Part shown: positions 35,258-46,890 of the stretch, one piece after another
How positions within the stretch are numbered: position 1 is the stretch's first letter
Layout: each line of letters opens with the position of its first letter
DNA from: Haematobia irritans
Taxonomy: Eukaryota; Arthropoda; Insecta; Diptera; Muscidae
Assembly: GCF_050003625.1 (NCBI RefSeq)
Contig: NC_134397.1
Span: 270,810,070-270,874,069, forward strand
Reading direction: 5' to 3'
Length of the DNA: 64,000 nt
Made by a program: the position numbers and the translations under genes
Notes under the pieces: model-generated
What the model saw: only the letters and a program-made list of their open reading frames with translations
Databases searched by the model: none
What the model was told of the DNA's origin: nothing

Positions 35258-36429
35258 CAACGTTGCCAATTAACTTTTTTCCCGCTAGATTTGGCTTTTT
35301 TTGAAGACGTTTAGCGGGAAAAAATGCATTTAGCTTTTAGCTTTTTTTCTGGCTTTTTTTCATGGCCCTTTTAGCTATTTTTAGCTTTTTTATTTTCGAC
35401 ATGTATCTATTGAAATATGGATAAAACTTCGTTTTTATCGAAGTCTTGCTGCCAGAATAAGGTGTTCCGCATATTTCAAAGCTCAATTGAAGCCTTAATA
35501 ATGATTCCAGACATTATGCGGACATTTTTGCAGCAAATACACCTTGTTGTAAAGTTTTTTCCTCGTATTCTTAAAAGTTATCGTAAACTTTAAATCTACT
35601 ATTACCATACAAATTCCTTATATAAACTGTTAGTAAATTATTAGGAATAATAATAGCATTTATCCTTTTTATGTTATCATAATACGTATTCTAAAGTTAT
35701 TATGATATTACTAAATTAAAATAGTAGATGTGAATTGCTTTGTACACTGAAAAAATATTGTCATGAGGCCAAAGATTTCATGTCTTTAAAATACGAACGC
35801 GAATTTTGGTTATAATAGCATTTGTGAATTTCTCTTATACGTTATAAACTGTTTTCCTTGTCCAAAAGCCGATAAAATCGTTTTGTCCTTATAGTTAAGT
35901 GATTCAACTTAAAAATGCGTATCTTTTCATGAAAGAAGGCTATGGTCAATTCTAAAAAATTCTTAAAATTAATTAAATAGTCTTTAAATTTGTGGAGTTT
36001 TTGTATCTTGACCACAAACCAAAATAACGTTCAAAAATAGAAGAGGTTTTTCAACATTTTATTTTAACAACGTATACACAGAATAATTTCTACTTAAAGT
36101 CGAGTCTGAATTTGGAAATTTAAGTTGTCGTTAGCACGTTTTTAAAGCACTGTGATAGCTCAAAAAAATCTGAAAAAACGAATAAATTCAAATTTGACTC
36201 TGAATCAATACCAAAATCTTTGGAACCGAACATAGAAATAATTAAGGAAATAAAGTTTTGAATGTGGTATTTTTTTTTTACATCAAAGAAATGCAATAAA
36301 AAAGTTAAATTTCAATCAAAAATGTGACTTTTGATACAAACAAATTTAGCTTTTTTTCTAGCTATTTTTTTTTGGCTAGTTTTTTGGACAAATTTAGCGG
36401 TTTTTGGTGAATCAATTCTGGCAACGCTC
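35258..36429. mobile_element. hAT-like element with GCGTTGCC ends, 1172 bp
   Basis: The left end CAACGTTGCCAATT and the right end TTCTGGCAACGCTC are imperfect inverted repeats. A perfect 8-bp target duplication TTTAGGGT is at 35250-35257 and 36430-36437. Runs such as TTTAGCTTTTTTT lie near both ends. No coding capacity. A CACTGAAAAAA MITE lies inside from 35745. Confidence 0.75.
35745..36340 (+). mobile_element. MITE of the CACTGAAAAAATATTGTC subfamily, copy 1
   Basis: It starts after TA with CACTGAAAAAATATTGTCAT. The first ~180 bp match 63870-64000 and, inverted, the end at 38280-38370. The right end is not defined. Confidence 0.55.
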
Positions 36430-36441
36430 TTTAGGGTATAA

Positions 36442-38370
36442 TGACTTTAAAACAATGTGTTGAAATATTTTATTAATTTTGAAGATTTTTTCAGAAATAT
36501 TACATCCATTTTGACTTCATTAAAGGAAGCATTCTAGGAAGCATATGTTAATTTTTCATTTTTTTAGATTTTTTTCGTCAGTTGTTATCAAAATCCTTTA
36601 AAAACGAGTTAACGAGTTATTTTTTTCCATATTAAGACTCGACTTCCAGTAGAAATTATGCTGTTTCAAGTAAAAAGCGTCTTTAAAATAAAGTGTTGAA
36701 AAACATGTCTTATTTTTTAACGATTTTTTGCTTTGTAGGCAAGATGCAAAAAGGAAACAAATTTAAAGAAAATTTTATTAATTTTAAAGAATTTTTCTTA
36801 ATTATTAAAGTCAAAAATTTTATCTTTCATGTTATGATACACATTTTTAAGTAAAATCACTTAATTATAAGGACATTACAACTTCATTCAAAAGTTTATT
36901 GCCTTTTGGACAAGAAAACAAGTATATACAGCAGTAAGTTCGGCCGGGCCGAACCTTAAATACCCACCACCATGGACCAAATATTAGGGTTTCCTTTGAA
37001 ATTTTAGGAGGGCTTGAGGACTTGAGGACACTTCCCGAAGATAAATTTAAAGATTTCACCTATGAGGACTATATCAAATTCTGGATTTATAAGAACCATT
37101 TTTGTTTGAGTTTTAGAGGAATCATTAACATCTCTTGTAAGTGTGCAAGAAAATTATAAAATAACGTCTTGATTTGAAATCTTGAATATGTAGAAGTAAA
37201 ATCTGGAAATTTTACATTGAGTTTCAAGCAATTCAATTGAAGTCGGTCTATATGGAGGCATTACCAAATGGACCGAGCCTAAAATACCAGAATATTTACA
37301 ATTTCAGGCAAATCAGATAAAAATTACGGTTTCTAGAAACCCAAGGAGTTAAATCGGGAGATCGTTCTAATGGGGGCTATACTAAAACATGGACCGCTAC
37401 TCACCGTTTTCGGCACACCTCTTTATGACCCGAAAATACCCCTAGATTTCCAATTTCAGACAAATTGGATAAAAAATACGCTTTCTATAAGCCCAAGACC
37501 CCAAATCGGGAGGTCGTTTTATATGGGGACCATACCAAAACATAGACCGATACTCACCATTTTTGGCACACGTATTTGTGGTCCTACAATACCTCTAGAT
37601 TTCCAATTTCAGGTAAATTGAATAAAAACTGCGGTTTCTATAAGCCCAAGAAGTAAAATCGGGAGATCGGTCTATATGGGGGCTATACCAAAATATGGAC
37701 CGATACTTACAATTTTTGGCACACGTATTTGTGGTCCTACAACACCTCTAGATTTCCAATTTCAGGTAAATTGAATAAAAACTGCGGTTTCTATAAGCCC
37801 AAGAAGTAAAATCGGGAGATCGGTCTATATGGGGGCTATACCAAAACATGGACCGATACTCACCATTTTTGGCACACCTCTTCATGGTCATAAAATACCT
37901 CCAGATTTCAAATTTCAGACAAATTGGATAAAAAATACGATTTCTATAAGCCCAAGACCCCAAATCGGGAGGTCGGTTTATATGGGGACTATATCAAAAC
38001 CTGGACCGATATAACCCATCTTCGAACTTGACCTGCCTGCAGACAAAAGACGAGGTTGTGCAAAATTTCAGCACGATTGCTTCATTATTGAAGACTGTAG
38101 CGTGATTACAACAGACAGACAGACGGACATCGTTATATCGTCTTAGAATTTCTCCCTGATCAAGAATATATATACTTTATATAGTCGGAAATCGATATTT
38201 CGATGTGTTACAAACGGAATGACAAACTTATTATACCCCCGTCACCATTCTATGGTGATGGGTATAAAAAACTTTATTTTAGAGAAATGCGTCTTCCATG
38301 TTAAGCAAAATTTGCATTCTTATTCTAAGGACATGGAATCTTTGACTTCACGACAATATTTTTTTCAGTG
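36442..38370 (-). mobile_element. MITE of the CACTGAAAAAA subfamily, copy 2, holding a family C repeat
   Basis: The terminal arm at its right, ending TTTTTTTCAGTG before TA, is the inverse of the 35745 copy. Its sequence continues on the far side of the family C insertion ('ttgtccaaaag' inverted at 36893-36913). The other end is unclear. Confidence 0.5.
36914..38270 (+). mobile_element. Family C repeat (Helentron-like), nearly complete
   Basis: Starts AAAACAAGTATATACAGCAG, then a hairpin (TTCGGCCGGGCCGAA), then TACCCACCACCATGG, which pairs with the 3' end. The core is ~153-155-bp tandem units at 37240-38040 (phrase TTTCTATAAGCCCAAG at about 37480, 37635, 37788 and 37941). Then come a CAGACAGACAGACGGACA run (38111-38128) and a 3' hairpin at 38232-38265 (TCACCAT / ATGGTGA). 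No coding capacity. Confidence 0.7.
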
Positions 38371-38889
38371 TAGAAAACTAAAAAATTAAATATAAATAAG
38401 ATCGTTTAATTGCATTTATTTGACGTTCATTACAAACATCTTTGTAGTAATACGGGATGAAATTGATCGAAAGTACTGTTGTTACTTTTACAACACATAC
38501 TAGATATATATTTTGACATTTGCCGTTTTTGAAAACAATTACTAAAAAACACGTTGTGTTTTCCCCAATGTACGTACGTACAAAAATACATATCGTACAT
38601 TTTAAACGTTTACTCACACTACGCTAAGTACTAGCTAAATTTGAAATTGCCTACACAGTGTAATTTCAAAGTTACACATTTCATTCAAGTAATATTTTAT
38701 TCGGAGCGGAGCGGTTTTTCATTTGGAAACCGCTCCGCTCCCGCTCCGCTCCGGATTTTAGAAATGCCGCTCCCGCTCCGGCAAAAAAAGGGCTTGCTCC
38801 GCTCCGCTCCACGCTCCGCTCCGGATCCCTGCCCCCATCCTATGATGGAGGGTATAAAAAAATAACAACAATGGCAGGAAATGGGTTAA

Positions 38890-39065
38890 CCTTCATAAAT
38901 CGTTTTGTTAGGTTTCAAAATATTCCCCATTAAGATCTATAAACTTTTGCAAGTGTTTGAACCAACACCAACTCTGATTGAGGTTTCTCCAAAACATGGA
39001 TTCTGAACGCATCAACCGCTTCTTCAGGTGTTGAAGAACGTTGACCTTTCATTCAACCCCACACT
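38890..39065 (-). pseudogene. Small relic of a mariner transposase C-terminus
   Basis: On the minus strand the readable pieces resemble the end of a mariner transposase (TPEEAVDAFRIHV, then LQKFIDLNGEYF), with a frame change. No terminal repeat could be linked to it. Confidence 0.4.
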
Positions 39066-39699
39066 AACAATGAAAGTGGCAATATGGCGGCGGACATTGG
39101 AGTTTCTGTAATACTTAAACTACCTTCCTTAATATGTCTTGATTTCGTAGTTATTCCGTGCAAACATTATTTTATTGGAGTATAATAGTTTTTCTTGCAA
39201 AAAAGGTGGTATGAATAAAATTTGGAGTATGAGTAATTCGAAATTGTAAACATTATTTTAAATTGAAATGTAAAATTTTGCATAATGATTACTTTATACA
39301 TGAAATTTCGTACTAGCATTGGAAAAAGATGAAATTTCTTAAAAAAAACACTATCGATATAAAATCTAAAGGAGGGTGCTATGTTCGGTTTCCAACCGAA
39401 AATACGTGCGGTTACTTTGTTGAATAAAATAATTTGAAAATGCAAAATGTGACGCATTTCGACACTTACTTTTAATTTAAACTTGTGATGAGAAACCCGA
39501 ACATAGTATCCATGTGGTATCCAACACAGGGATGATAAATGGTGTTGACAAAAAAGTACTAAAAATGTAATTTTCGAAGCCAAAAGGTGCTAATACTACA
39601 TAATATCAACTTTAGAGACTATTGTAAAAGTATACGTATATTTCAATCTCTAGTGATTTGGACAATTTTTTCAGATTTTGTAAAAAAATCTTATTTTGT
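39066..39699. other. No recognised feature
   Basis: AT-rich. A 138-codon minus-strand ORF at 39167-39583 has a Phe/Tyr/Lys-rich composition typical of chance frames in AT-rich DNA. Confidence 0.3.
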
Positions 39700-40045
39700 A
39701 AAATTTTATTTCTATAGAAAATTTTGTCAAAAATTTATTTCTATAGAAAATGTTTTCAAAATTGTATTTCTATAGGAAATTTTGTCAAAATTGTATTTCT
39801 ATAGAAAATGTTGTCAACAATTTATTTCTATAGAATTTTTTTTGAAAATGTTATTCTATAGGAAATTTTGTCAAAATTTTATTTCCATAGAATATTTTGT
39901 CAAAATGTTATTTCCATAGAAAAGTTTGTCAACAACTTATTTCTATAGAAAAATTTTTGAAAATTTTATTTTTATAGAAATAATTGTCAACAATTTATAT
40001 CTACAGAAAATTTTGTCAAAATTTTATTTCTATAGAAAATTTTGT
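39700..40045 (+). repeat. Run of 29-bp repeats
   Basis: About twelve diverged units of the TTTATTTCTATAGAAAATTT type in the same orientation as the 4.5-7.9 kb array. Confidence 0.8.
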
Positions 40046-41136
40046 CCGAAATCAAGAATTCAACCAATATACAAAATAGTAAAAAAAAATACAATTTTTT
40101 GCAGAATTCTACCAACTGTGGCAACCGGCTCAGGGGCCAGCTTTAAGAATTATTGCAAAATCTCCTTCTGGGCTTTCAAACATATACACAGATATATCTT
40201 ATAATACTCTGTTCCTCAGTGTGGCAGAAAAAAAATCACATTTCACGTTTCACATTTCACATTTGCGGACGAATGTGGTATAGACCCTATTCCTCTCCAA
40301 AATATTGAGATCCAGTAATAAAAACTAAAATATCCTCATTTTGGAATATGTTTATTTCTTCAATGTCCGCTATTATAACTATTAGAATTGAGTTGATGTG
40401 TGAGAAACGTTCACATTTAGGACAGAATAACTCTATATAGAGCTCGCAGTCGTGCAACGGTGCTTTTGGCAGTCGATATATATATAAAAAACAAGTAAGT
40501 AAAGTCCAAAGTCGGGCGGGTCCGACTATATTATACCCTTCACCACTATGTAGACCAAAAATGTGTGTAACCATTTCAAATCGTTCAAATTTGTTGGGAC
40601 TTATTATGAAGGCTTTTATTAGAAATATTTATATTATTTATATACAATATGGAGACAATTTTTTGTGCTTCTATAAAATCTCTAGAATTAAAATTTAAAT
40701 CGGCTGACACCCTGGGATGAAACACAATGTTAGTTACAAAATATGGGAAATATAAAGCTAGAGCAATTTTATTGCAATTGTACGAAATAATATTTACGAT
40801 ATATCGAGCGAGAAATACGTATTCGAGATAAAGGAAAAATTAAGTAATATTTAAAATTTTTGCTACAGTGGCGCTTTCCCAAGGATATTGGTTAAATCTC
40901 GGCATTATATGTGGTCAATTGTGGGTTGTGATATATTATTCGGCCTAGTTTATTTAAAACTCGACCGTTTTGTGGAAATTGTGGTATTACAGTGTAAAAT
41001 ATGACTACGAAATCTGAACCAATTCGATCAAAAAGCATATTAAATATATTCTCTGTGGAAACTATCGAGTCAACTGAAGGAAACTCCCATTGAAAATGGG
41101 TCTAAAATATGAAATATTCTACTCAACTCTGGCGTA

Positions 41137-42288
41137 CACGCACAGAAAAAACATGTTTGGACATGGTTGCCGCATCCATTTAATGCTTATTTGGAGTATG
41201 TAATTGTCGCGAAAACCATGTATTTTGTCATTGTAAAAATAATTTTCGAGCGGAGAAAAATATATGTTGGCAATAAGCATTTAAATGGTTCTCAAATGCC
41301 GCAAACATGTTTTATTATTTAAATGATAGAATTTGAGACCATTATATGGTCAGGAAAATCATGTACCTGACCATTCAATATTTTTTACTTTTTTGCAGAG
41401 AAAAAAGTATTTTTATAGTTTACGTATAGACATGTCTACAACCATTACATGGCCATAAAGACCATTTACATTGTTTTCGTGACCATTTAATTTTTTAATT
41501 TTTTTGCAGTGACAAGAATTTTATAAAAACATTGAGCATGTACACACGATTTTCATTTTGCGCGTCAGTCGTGTGTTGATTGTTTCATGGAATGGACGGA
41601 GAATACGGAATTATTGTGTTTTGTGTTAATTTATTTATTCAGAAATGGCACGTGGTTTTATGTGAATACAAAAAAGGAAAGTGTAATTGAAAAAATGTAC
41701 CTGGTTTTTGTTCTGCATTTTGATATATGGTATAATTTATTTTTATTTGCAGTTACATGATGTCTGCGTTTGTACATTTGATGGTCACGAAGTAAATATG
41801 GAATGATTACTTATTGTTGAAATTGAACCAAACTAGAGTGTGTAAAAATATGTGATTTTTGCTTGCACGACATTATAAATACAAATAAACAATGAAATAG
41901 TTTATAAATAAATAAAAACAAATAAATAAAGTTGATTTTGTGTTTTCTTTTCTCAAGTGGCGTCATTTTTTCGACGACGAAAAAAGTTTTTTCATAAAAA
42001 TCAAAACATTTTAGGTTGTGACCATGTTCTTTTAACTAGAAGAAAAACATTTTTGACGAATAACATAACATTTTAGATCGTGACCATTGTCTTTTAATGG
42101 ATACAAAATTTTTTTTTATCAATATAATAACATTTTAGATGAGGACAATTGTATTTTTCTTAGAACCATGTTCACTGAGCCAACATGGTTGCAGGTTAAA
42201 ATGTTACATGGTCGCCGCAAAAATAGCTGCTATCATATTATTTTGCTCTTCGAATATGATTGTGACAATCATGTTTCTTCTCTGCGTG
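41137..42288. mobile_element. TA-target element with CACGCACAGAA/TTCTCTGCGTG ends, 1152 bp
   Basis: TA flanks both ends (41135-41136, 42289-42290). The related empty site in the inner A copy at about 44450-44464 reads straight through, supporting the boundaries. Similar ends to 1300-1549 and 10250-11157. No transposase frame; inner sequence has repeated 'ataacattttaga' motifs. Confidence 0.75.
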
Positions 42289-42969
42289 TATATATACAAA
42301 ATTTGAATCAAATCAGGCTTCACTCTGGCTTTTGTGCAAATCGGACGAAATATATCTAAATCTGAACCGAGTTCAAACAAATTTGGCACAGTTAACCATA
42401 CTATTAAACGCACTCCTTTTGGAAAATTTGAAGCAAATCAGGGTAACATTCTGGCTTTAGAGGGCATATAAGTGCAAATCGGACCAAAGGTATATATGGG
42501 AGCTATATCTAAATCTGAACCGATTTCAACCAAATTTGGCACAGTTAACCATATTATTAAACGTACACTTTGTGCAAATTTTGAATCAAATCAGGGCAAA
42601 ATTCTGGCTTTTGAAGCCATATAAGAGCAAATCGGACGAAATATATATATGGGAGCTATATCTAAATCTGAACCGATTTTCACCAAATTTGGTACACTTA
42701 ACAATATTATTAAACGTACTCATTGTGCTAAATTTGAAGCAAATCAGGGTAAAATTCTGGCTTTTGAGGACATATAAGTCCAAATCGGACGAAAGATATA
42801 TATGGGAGCTATATCTAAATCTGAACCGGTTTAGCTGATGTTTTGCAAGTTTTACGTGACCGACAAAACATTCAGATGTACATAATTTGAAGAAGATCGG
42901 TTCATAAATACGTGAATTATGATCAAATCGGTGATAAATATATATGGCAGCTATATCTAAATCTGAACC

Positions 42970-43216
42970 GAAAACATTTTTGACGAATAACATAACATTT
43001 TAGATCGTGACCATTGTCTTTTAATGGAAACAAAATTCTTTTTATCAATATAATAACATTTTAGATGAGGACAATTGTATTTTTCTTAGAACCATGTTCA
43101 CTGAGCCAACATGGTTGCAGGTTAAAATGTTACATGGTCGCCGCAAAAATAGCTGCTATCATATTATTTTGCTCTTCGAATATGATTGTGGCAATCATGT
43201 TTCTTCTCTGCGTGCA
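42970..43216. mobile_element. Second copy of the right 240 bp of the 41137-42288 element
   Basis: Nearly identical to 42051-42288 but with no left end. It abuts family A sequence at both sides and its right end CTTCTCTGCGTG meets the CAGACGGACGG run. Confidence 0.8.
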
Positions 43217-43535
43217 GACGGACGGACAGACGGACATCGCTAAATCGACTCAGAATTTAATTCTAAGTCGATCGGTATTCTAAAAGATGGGTCTATGACT
43301 ATTAAAGGGTGATTCTTTTGAGGTTAGGATTTTCATGCATTAGTATTTGACAGATCACGTGGGATTTCAGACATGGTGTCAAAGAGAAAGATGCTCAGTA
43401 TGCTTTGACATTTCATAATGAATAGACTTACTAACGAGCAACACTTGCAAATCATTGAATTTTATTACCAAAATCAGTGTTCGGTTCGAAATGTGTTTCG
43501 CGCTTTTTTATCGACAAATTTTGTTCAGCGATGAG

Positions 43536-46098
43536 CATTGGCGGAGCTAGAAATTTTCTCTGGGGGGGGCTATGCCCCCCAGACACCCTTCAAAATTTTG
43601 TCGAAATTTCCGAAGCGATAAATTACGCCTATTGATAAAACTATACATCCTCAATTTTATTGCGGTGTTAAAGGCAATATGCAGCAAAATCAATCAAAAA
43701 CAAAAAAAAACTCAATCACAAAAATTAGTTGTATCAATTAATTTTTTAATTGGCTTTGATGATTGATACTATCATTTTTTTTATTGAATACATTTCAATT
43801 AAAAACAAGTAAGTAAAGTCTAAAGTCGGGCGGAACCGACTATATTATACCCTTCAACACTATGTAGACAAACATTTGTGTTACCATCTCAACTACTTAA
43901 AATTTGCTGGGAGCTATATAAAGGTTTGCATTTCCAGATACAAATACTTTTAATGGAAACAATTTTTTGTACTTCTACAAAAACTCTAGAATTAAAATTT
44001 AAATCGGCTAACGCCCTGGGATGATACACAATGTTAGTAAAAAATATGGGAAATATGAAGCGAGAGAAATTTTAATGCAATTGTACAAAAGAGATTTATG
44101 ATTTTTCAGGCGATACATATGTATTCGAGATATAGGACAATTAGAGTAATATTTACAATTTTTGCTACTCAGCAGTGGCGATTTTACAAGGATATTGGTT
44201 AGATCTCGCCAAGATATGTGTAGGGCGACTTGGAGCCTTATTTAAAACTCATCCGTTCTGTGGAAATTTTGGCATTGCAGTGTGTAGGATATGGCTAAGA
44301 TATGGGGAAATCATCACAGAATTTTGTGTAAACTGTGAGAATTTTGGCCATATTTGTATTCTCTGTGGAAACTATCCAGTCAATTGGAGGAAAATCCCAT
44401 TGAAAATGGGTCTAAAATATGAAACAGTCGACCATATTTCCCCAACTCTGGTGTACGTATATATGGGAGCTATATACAACCTGAACCAATTTTGACTTAA
44501 TTTGGCATGCATAGTTAGAATAATAATTCTGCTATCTATGCGAAATTTCACGTAAATGGGAGTATAACTTTGGGCCCCCTGGTCATATGAGTGCAAATCG
44601 GACGGGAGATATATATGGGAGCCATATCTAAATCTGAATCGATTTCAACCAAATTTGGCACAATTACCTATACTACTAAACGTACTCCTTGTGCGAAATT
44701 TGAAGCAAATCACGGCAAAACCCTGGATTTTGAGGCCATATAAGTTCAAATCGGACGAAAGATATATATGGGAGCTATATCTAAATGTGAACCGATTTCA
44801 ATCAAGTGTACCAAGCATTGGTAGAATGCCAATTCTACCCTCTGTGCAAAATTTCATGAAGATCGGTAGTAAACTTTGGGCTCTGTGGTCATATGAGTCT
44901 AAATCGGACGAAAGATATATATGGTAGCTATATCTAAATCTGAACCGATTTGGCTGATATTTTGCAAGATTTGCGAGATTCATTAAATATTTGGATGTAC
45001 AGTATTTCAAGAAAATCGGTTGATAAACACGCTAACTATGACCACATCGTAGATAATTATATGTATATGGCAGCTATATCTAAATCTGAACCGATTTTTT
45101 TCCAAAACCAATAGCAATTGTCTCTGTCTCAAGAAACGGCCCTATGCCAAATTTGAGGACGATCGGACTTAAATTGCGAGCTGTACTTTGTGCACAAAAT
45201 TACATATACAGACAGACGGACGGACAGACAGACAGACAGACGGACATCGCTAAATCGACTCAGATTTTAATTCTTACCCGATCGGTATACTAAAAGATGG
45301 GTTTATGACCACTATTTCTTGGCGTTATATACAAATGCACAAACTTATTATACCCTGTACCACAGTAGTGGTGAAGGGTATAATTAATTAGATCAATTAA
45401 TTTCATGGTTGAAGACAAAAAATATTTTATTGTGTGTGGGAGCCGGTTCCACGACACCGCTATAAATAATCAAATAGCAACTTACCATTATTTAATATAA
45501 CAAAAAATAAAAGCATTGCTTTAAGTATGTGTTTGAAAAATATTTTATTTAAAATGTGTGTTTTAAAACAGGACTAGAAATCATAAAGCAAAACATAAAC
45601 TTAACATATTCATCGTGTATAAAAAATACTAAGAATAAAAAATTAAATAAAAGGCAAAAAATAAATTGAATATTATAAAACGTCTATCTTCGATTAGTTT
45701 TTAAAAATTCTGTGAGAACAGAATACAACGAAGCAACTGTTGAGAGCAGCGGTGCCAACTCTGTGGATTTTTCGTGATTTTGACGATTTTAGATGGTAAA
45801 TTGGGCATGTGACGATTCATGATTCTAATCAACGTAGTTATAAATTGACTATTTTTGAAAATGTGCGTCTCAAGTTTCCTTTTAGTGTTTTTATTACGTG
45901 TTTTTAGTTGTAATGTAAATATCAATACTAAAAAATATGCTTAACATACTCTCTCTGCCACAATCTTAATTGGATTAAACACATCGCAAAGATTGAATTA
46001 AAATATAAAACAACTGTAGCTTTGATTATTCTGGGGGGGGCAAGAACTATTCTAGGGGGGGCATAGCCCCCCCCAGCACCCCCCTAGCTACGCCAATG
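43536..46098. mobile_element. hAT-like element with CATTGGCG ends, 2563 bp including a nested repeat
   Basis: Left end CATTGGCGGAGCTAG, right end CTAGCTACGCCAATG; inside each is a G/C-run block (GGGGGGGCTATGCCCCCC). A perfect 8-bp target duplication GCGATGAG is at 43528-43535 and 46099-46106. No transposase. A family A copy (43801-45382) lies within. Confidence 0.9.
43801..45382 (+). mobile_element. Family A repeat (Helentron-like), uninterrupted copy
   Basis: The clearest copy of the family: AAAAACAAGTAAGTAAAGTC start; subterminal TATTATACCCTTCAACAC; unit starts (ATGGGAGCTATAT and variants) at about 44460, 44614, 44767, 44918 and 45066, a spacing of 148-154 bp; CAGACGGACGGACAGACAG run at 45212-45230; 3' hairpin at about 45349-45382. 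No coding capacity. Confidence 0.7.
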
Positions 46099-46118
46099 GC
46101 GATGAGGCTCATTTCTGG

Positions 46119-46712
46119 TTGAATGGCTACGTAAATAAGCAAAATTGCCGCATTTGGAGTGAAGAGCAACCAGAAGCCGTTCAAGAACTGCCCATGCATC
46201 CCGAAAAATGCACTGTTTGGTGTGGTTTGTACGCTGGTGGAATCATTGGACCGTATTTTTTCAAAGATGCTGTTGGACGCAACGTTACGGTGAATGGCGA
46301 TCGCTATCGTTCGATGCTAACAAACTTTTTGTTGCCAAAAATGGAAGAACTGAACTTGGTTGACATGTGGTTTCAACAAGATGGCGCTACATGCCACACA
46401 GCTCGCGATTCTATGGCCATTTTGAGGGAAAACTTCGGAGAACAATTCATCTCAAGAAATGGACCGGTAAGTTGGCCACCAAGATCATGCGATTTGACGC
46501 CTTTAGACTATTTTTTGTGGGGCTACGTCAAGTTTAAAGTCTACAGAAATAAGCCAGCAACTATTCCAGCTTTGGAAGACAACATTTCCGAAGAAATTCG
46601 GGCTATTCCGGCCGAAATGCTCGAAAAAGTTGCCCAAAATTGGACTTTCCGAATGGACCACCTAAGACGCAGCCGCGGTCAACATTTAAATGAAATTATC
46701 TTCAAAAAGTAA
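46119..46712 (+). pseudogene. DD41D transposase, catalytic half only (copy 2)
   Basis: The frame of 197 codons begins just inside the right flank of the hAT-like insertion, so the first Asp is separated from the rest by 2.5 kb. The second and third Asp motifs are intact. One substitution (KFKVY for KSKVY) distinguishes it from copy 1. Confidence 0.82.
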
Positions 46713-46890
46713 ATGTCATGGACCAATCTAACGTTTCAAATAAAGAACCGATGAGATTTTGCAAATTTTATGCGTTTTTTTTTTAAAAAAAGTTATCAAG
46801 CTCTTAACAAATCACCCTTTATTTCTTGGCGTTACATACAAATGCACAAACTTATTATACCCTGTACCACAGTAGTGGTGAAGGGTATAA

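Larger units (their letters stand above)
34640..36441 (+). mobile_element. Family A-like repeat fragment, split by an insertion
   Basis: It contains units with ATGGGAGCTATATCTAAAT and 'gaaccgatttcgatga', a GACGGACG remnant at 35112-35119 and a 3' hairpin that starts TACCCTAACCAC. That hairpin is interrupted at 35258-36429; joining the flanks rebuilds it exactly. The left end is missing. Confidence 0.65.
34467..38831. mobile_element. hAT-like non-autonomous element, 4365 bp, with (GGAGC)n ends
   Basis: Ends are CAGGGATCCGGAGCGG and the inverted CTCCGGATCCCTG, each running into GGAGC/GCTCC-rich stretches. A perfect 8-bp target duplication CCCCCATC is at 34459-34466 and 38832-38839; removing the element restores the 3' hairpin of family B. 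No transposase is readable. The inside is filled with other insertions: an A-like repeat, a second hAT-like element, MITEs and a family C copy. Confidence 0.9.
31599..38860 (+). mobile_element. Family B repeat (Helentron-like), heavily interrupted
   Basis: The left end is AAAAACAAGTATATACGGCC, followed by a small hairpin (TTCGGCCAGGCCGAA). The subterminal TACCCTCCATCATGG is complementary to TATGATGGAGGGTA at the right end (38840-38853). Inside lie reversed 29-bp repeats (31855-32310), ~153-bp tandem units (32480-34200) and a GACGGACG run at 34331-34350. The body is broken by a DD41D mariner (32651-33583) and a 4.4 kb hAT-like element (34467-38831). No coding capacity. The class is inferred from architecture, not from a replicase. 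Confidence 0.6.
43305..46819 (+). mobile_element. DD41D mariner-like element, copy 2, split by a hAT-like element
   Basis: TA at 43303-43304 and 46820-46821; termini as in copy 1. Without the insertion it is about 944 bp. It carries the same kind of N-terminal deletion as copy 1 but keeps about 11 more bases (TTCGCGCTTTT) at the junction. The insertion falls immediately after the GATGAG codons that encode the first catalytic Asp and its Glu neighbour. Confidence 0.92.
40487..46890 (+). mobile_element. Family A repeat (Helentron-like), host of a nested insertion stack
   Basis: The left end is AAAAAACAAGTAAGTAAAGTC with subterminal TATTATACCCTTCACCAC, complementary to GTGGTGAAGGGTATAA at the right end (46874-46889). 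The 3' hairpin is at 46857-46889. ~150-bp units with ATGGGAGCTATATCTAAAT lie at 42490-42960, then a CAGACGGACGGACAGACGGA run at 43216-43235. Interrupted by a MITE (41137-42288), a partial MITE (42970-43216) and a DD41D element (43305-46819). No coding capacity. Confidence 0.65.

Noticed and set aside
39167..39583. 138-codon minus-strand ORF
   Set aside because: Composition is typical of random AT-rich frames and no family is recognisable.
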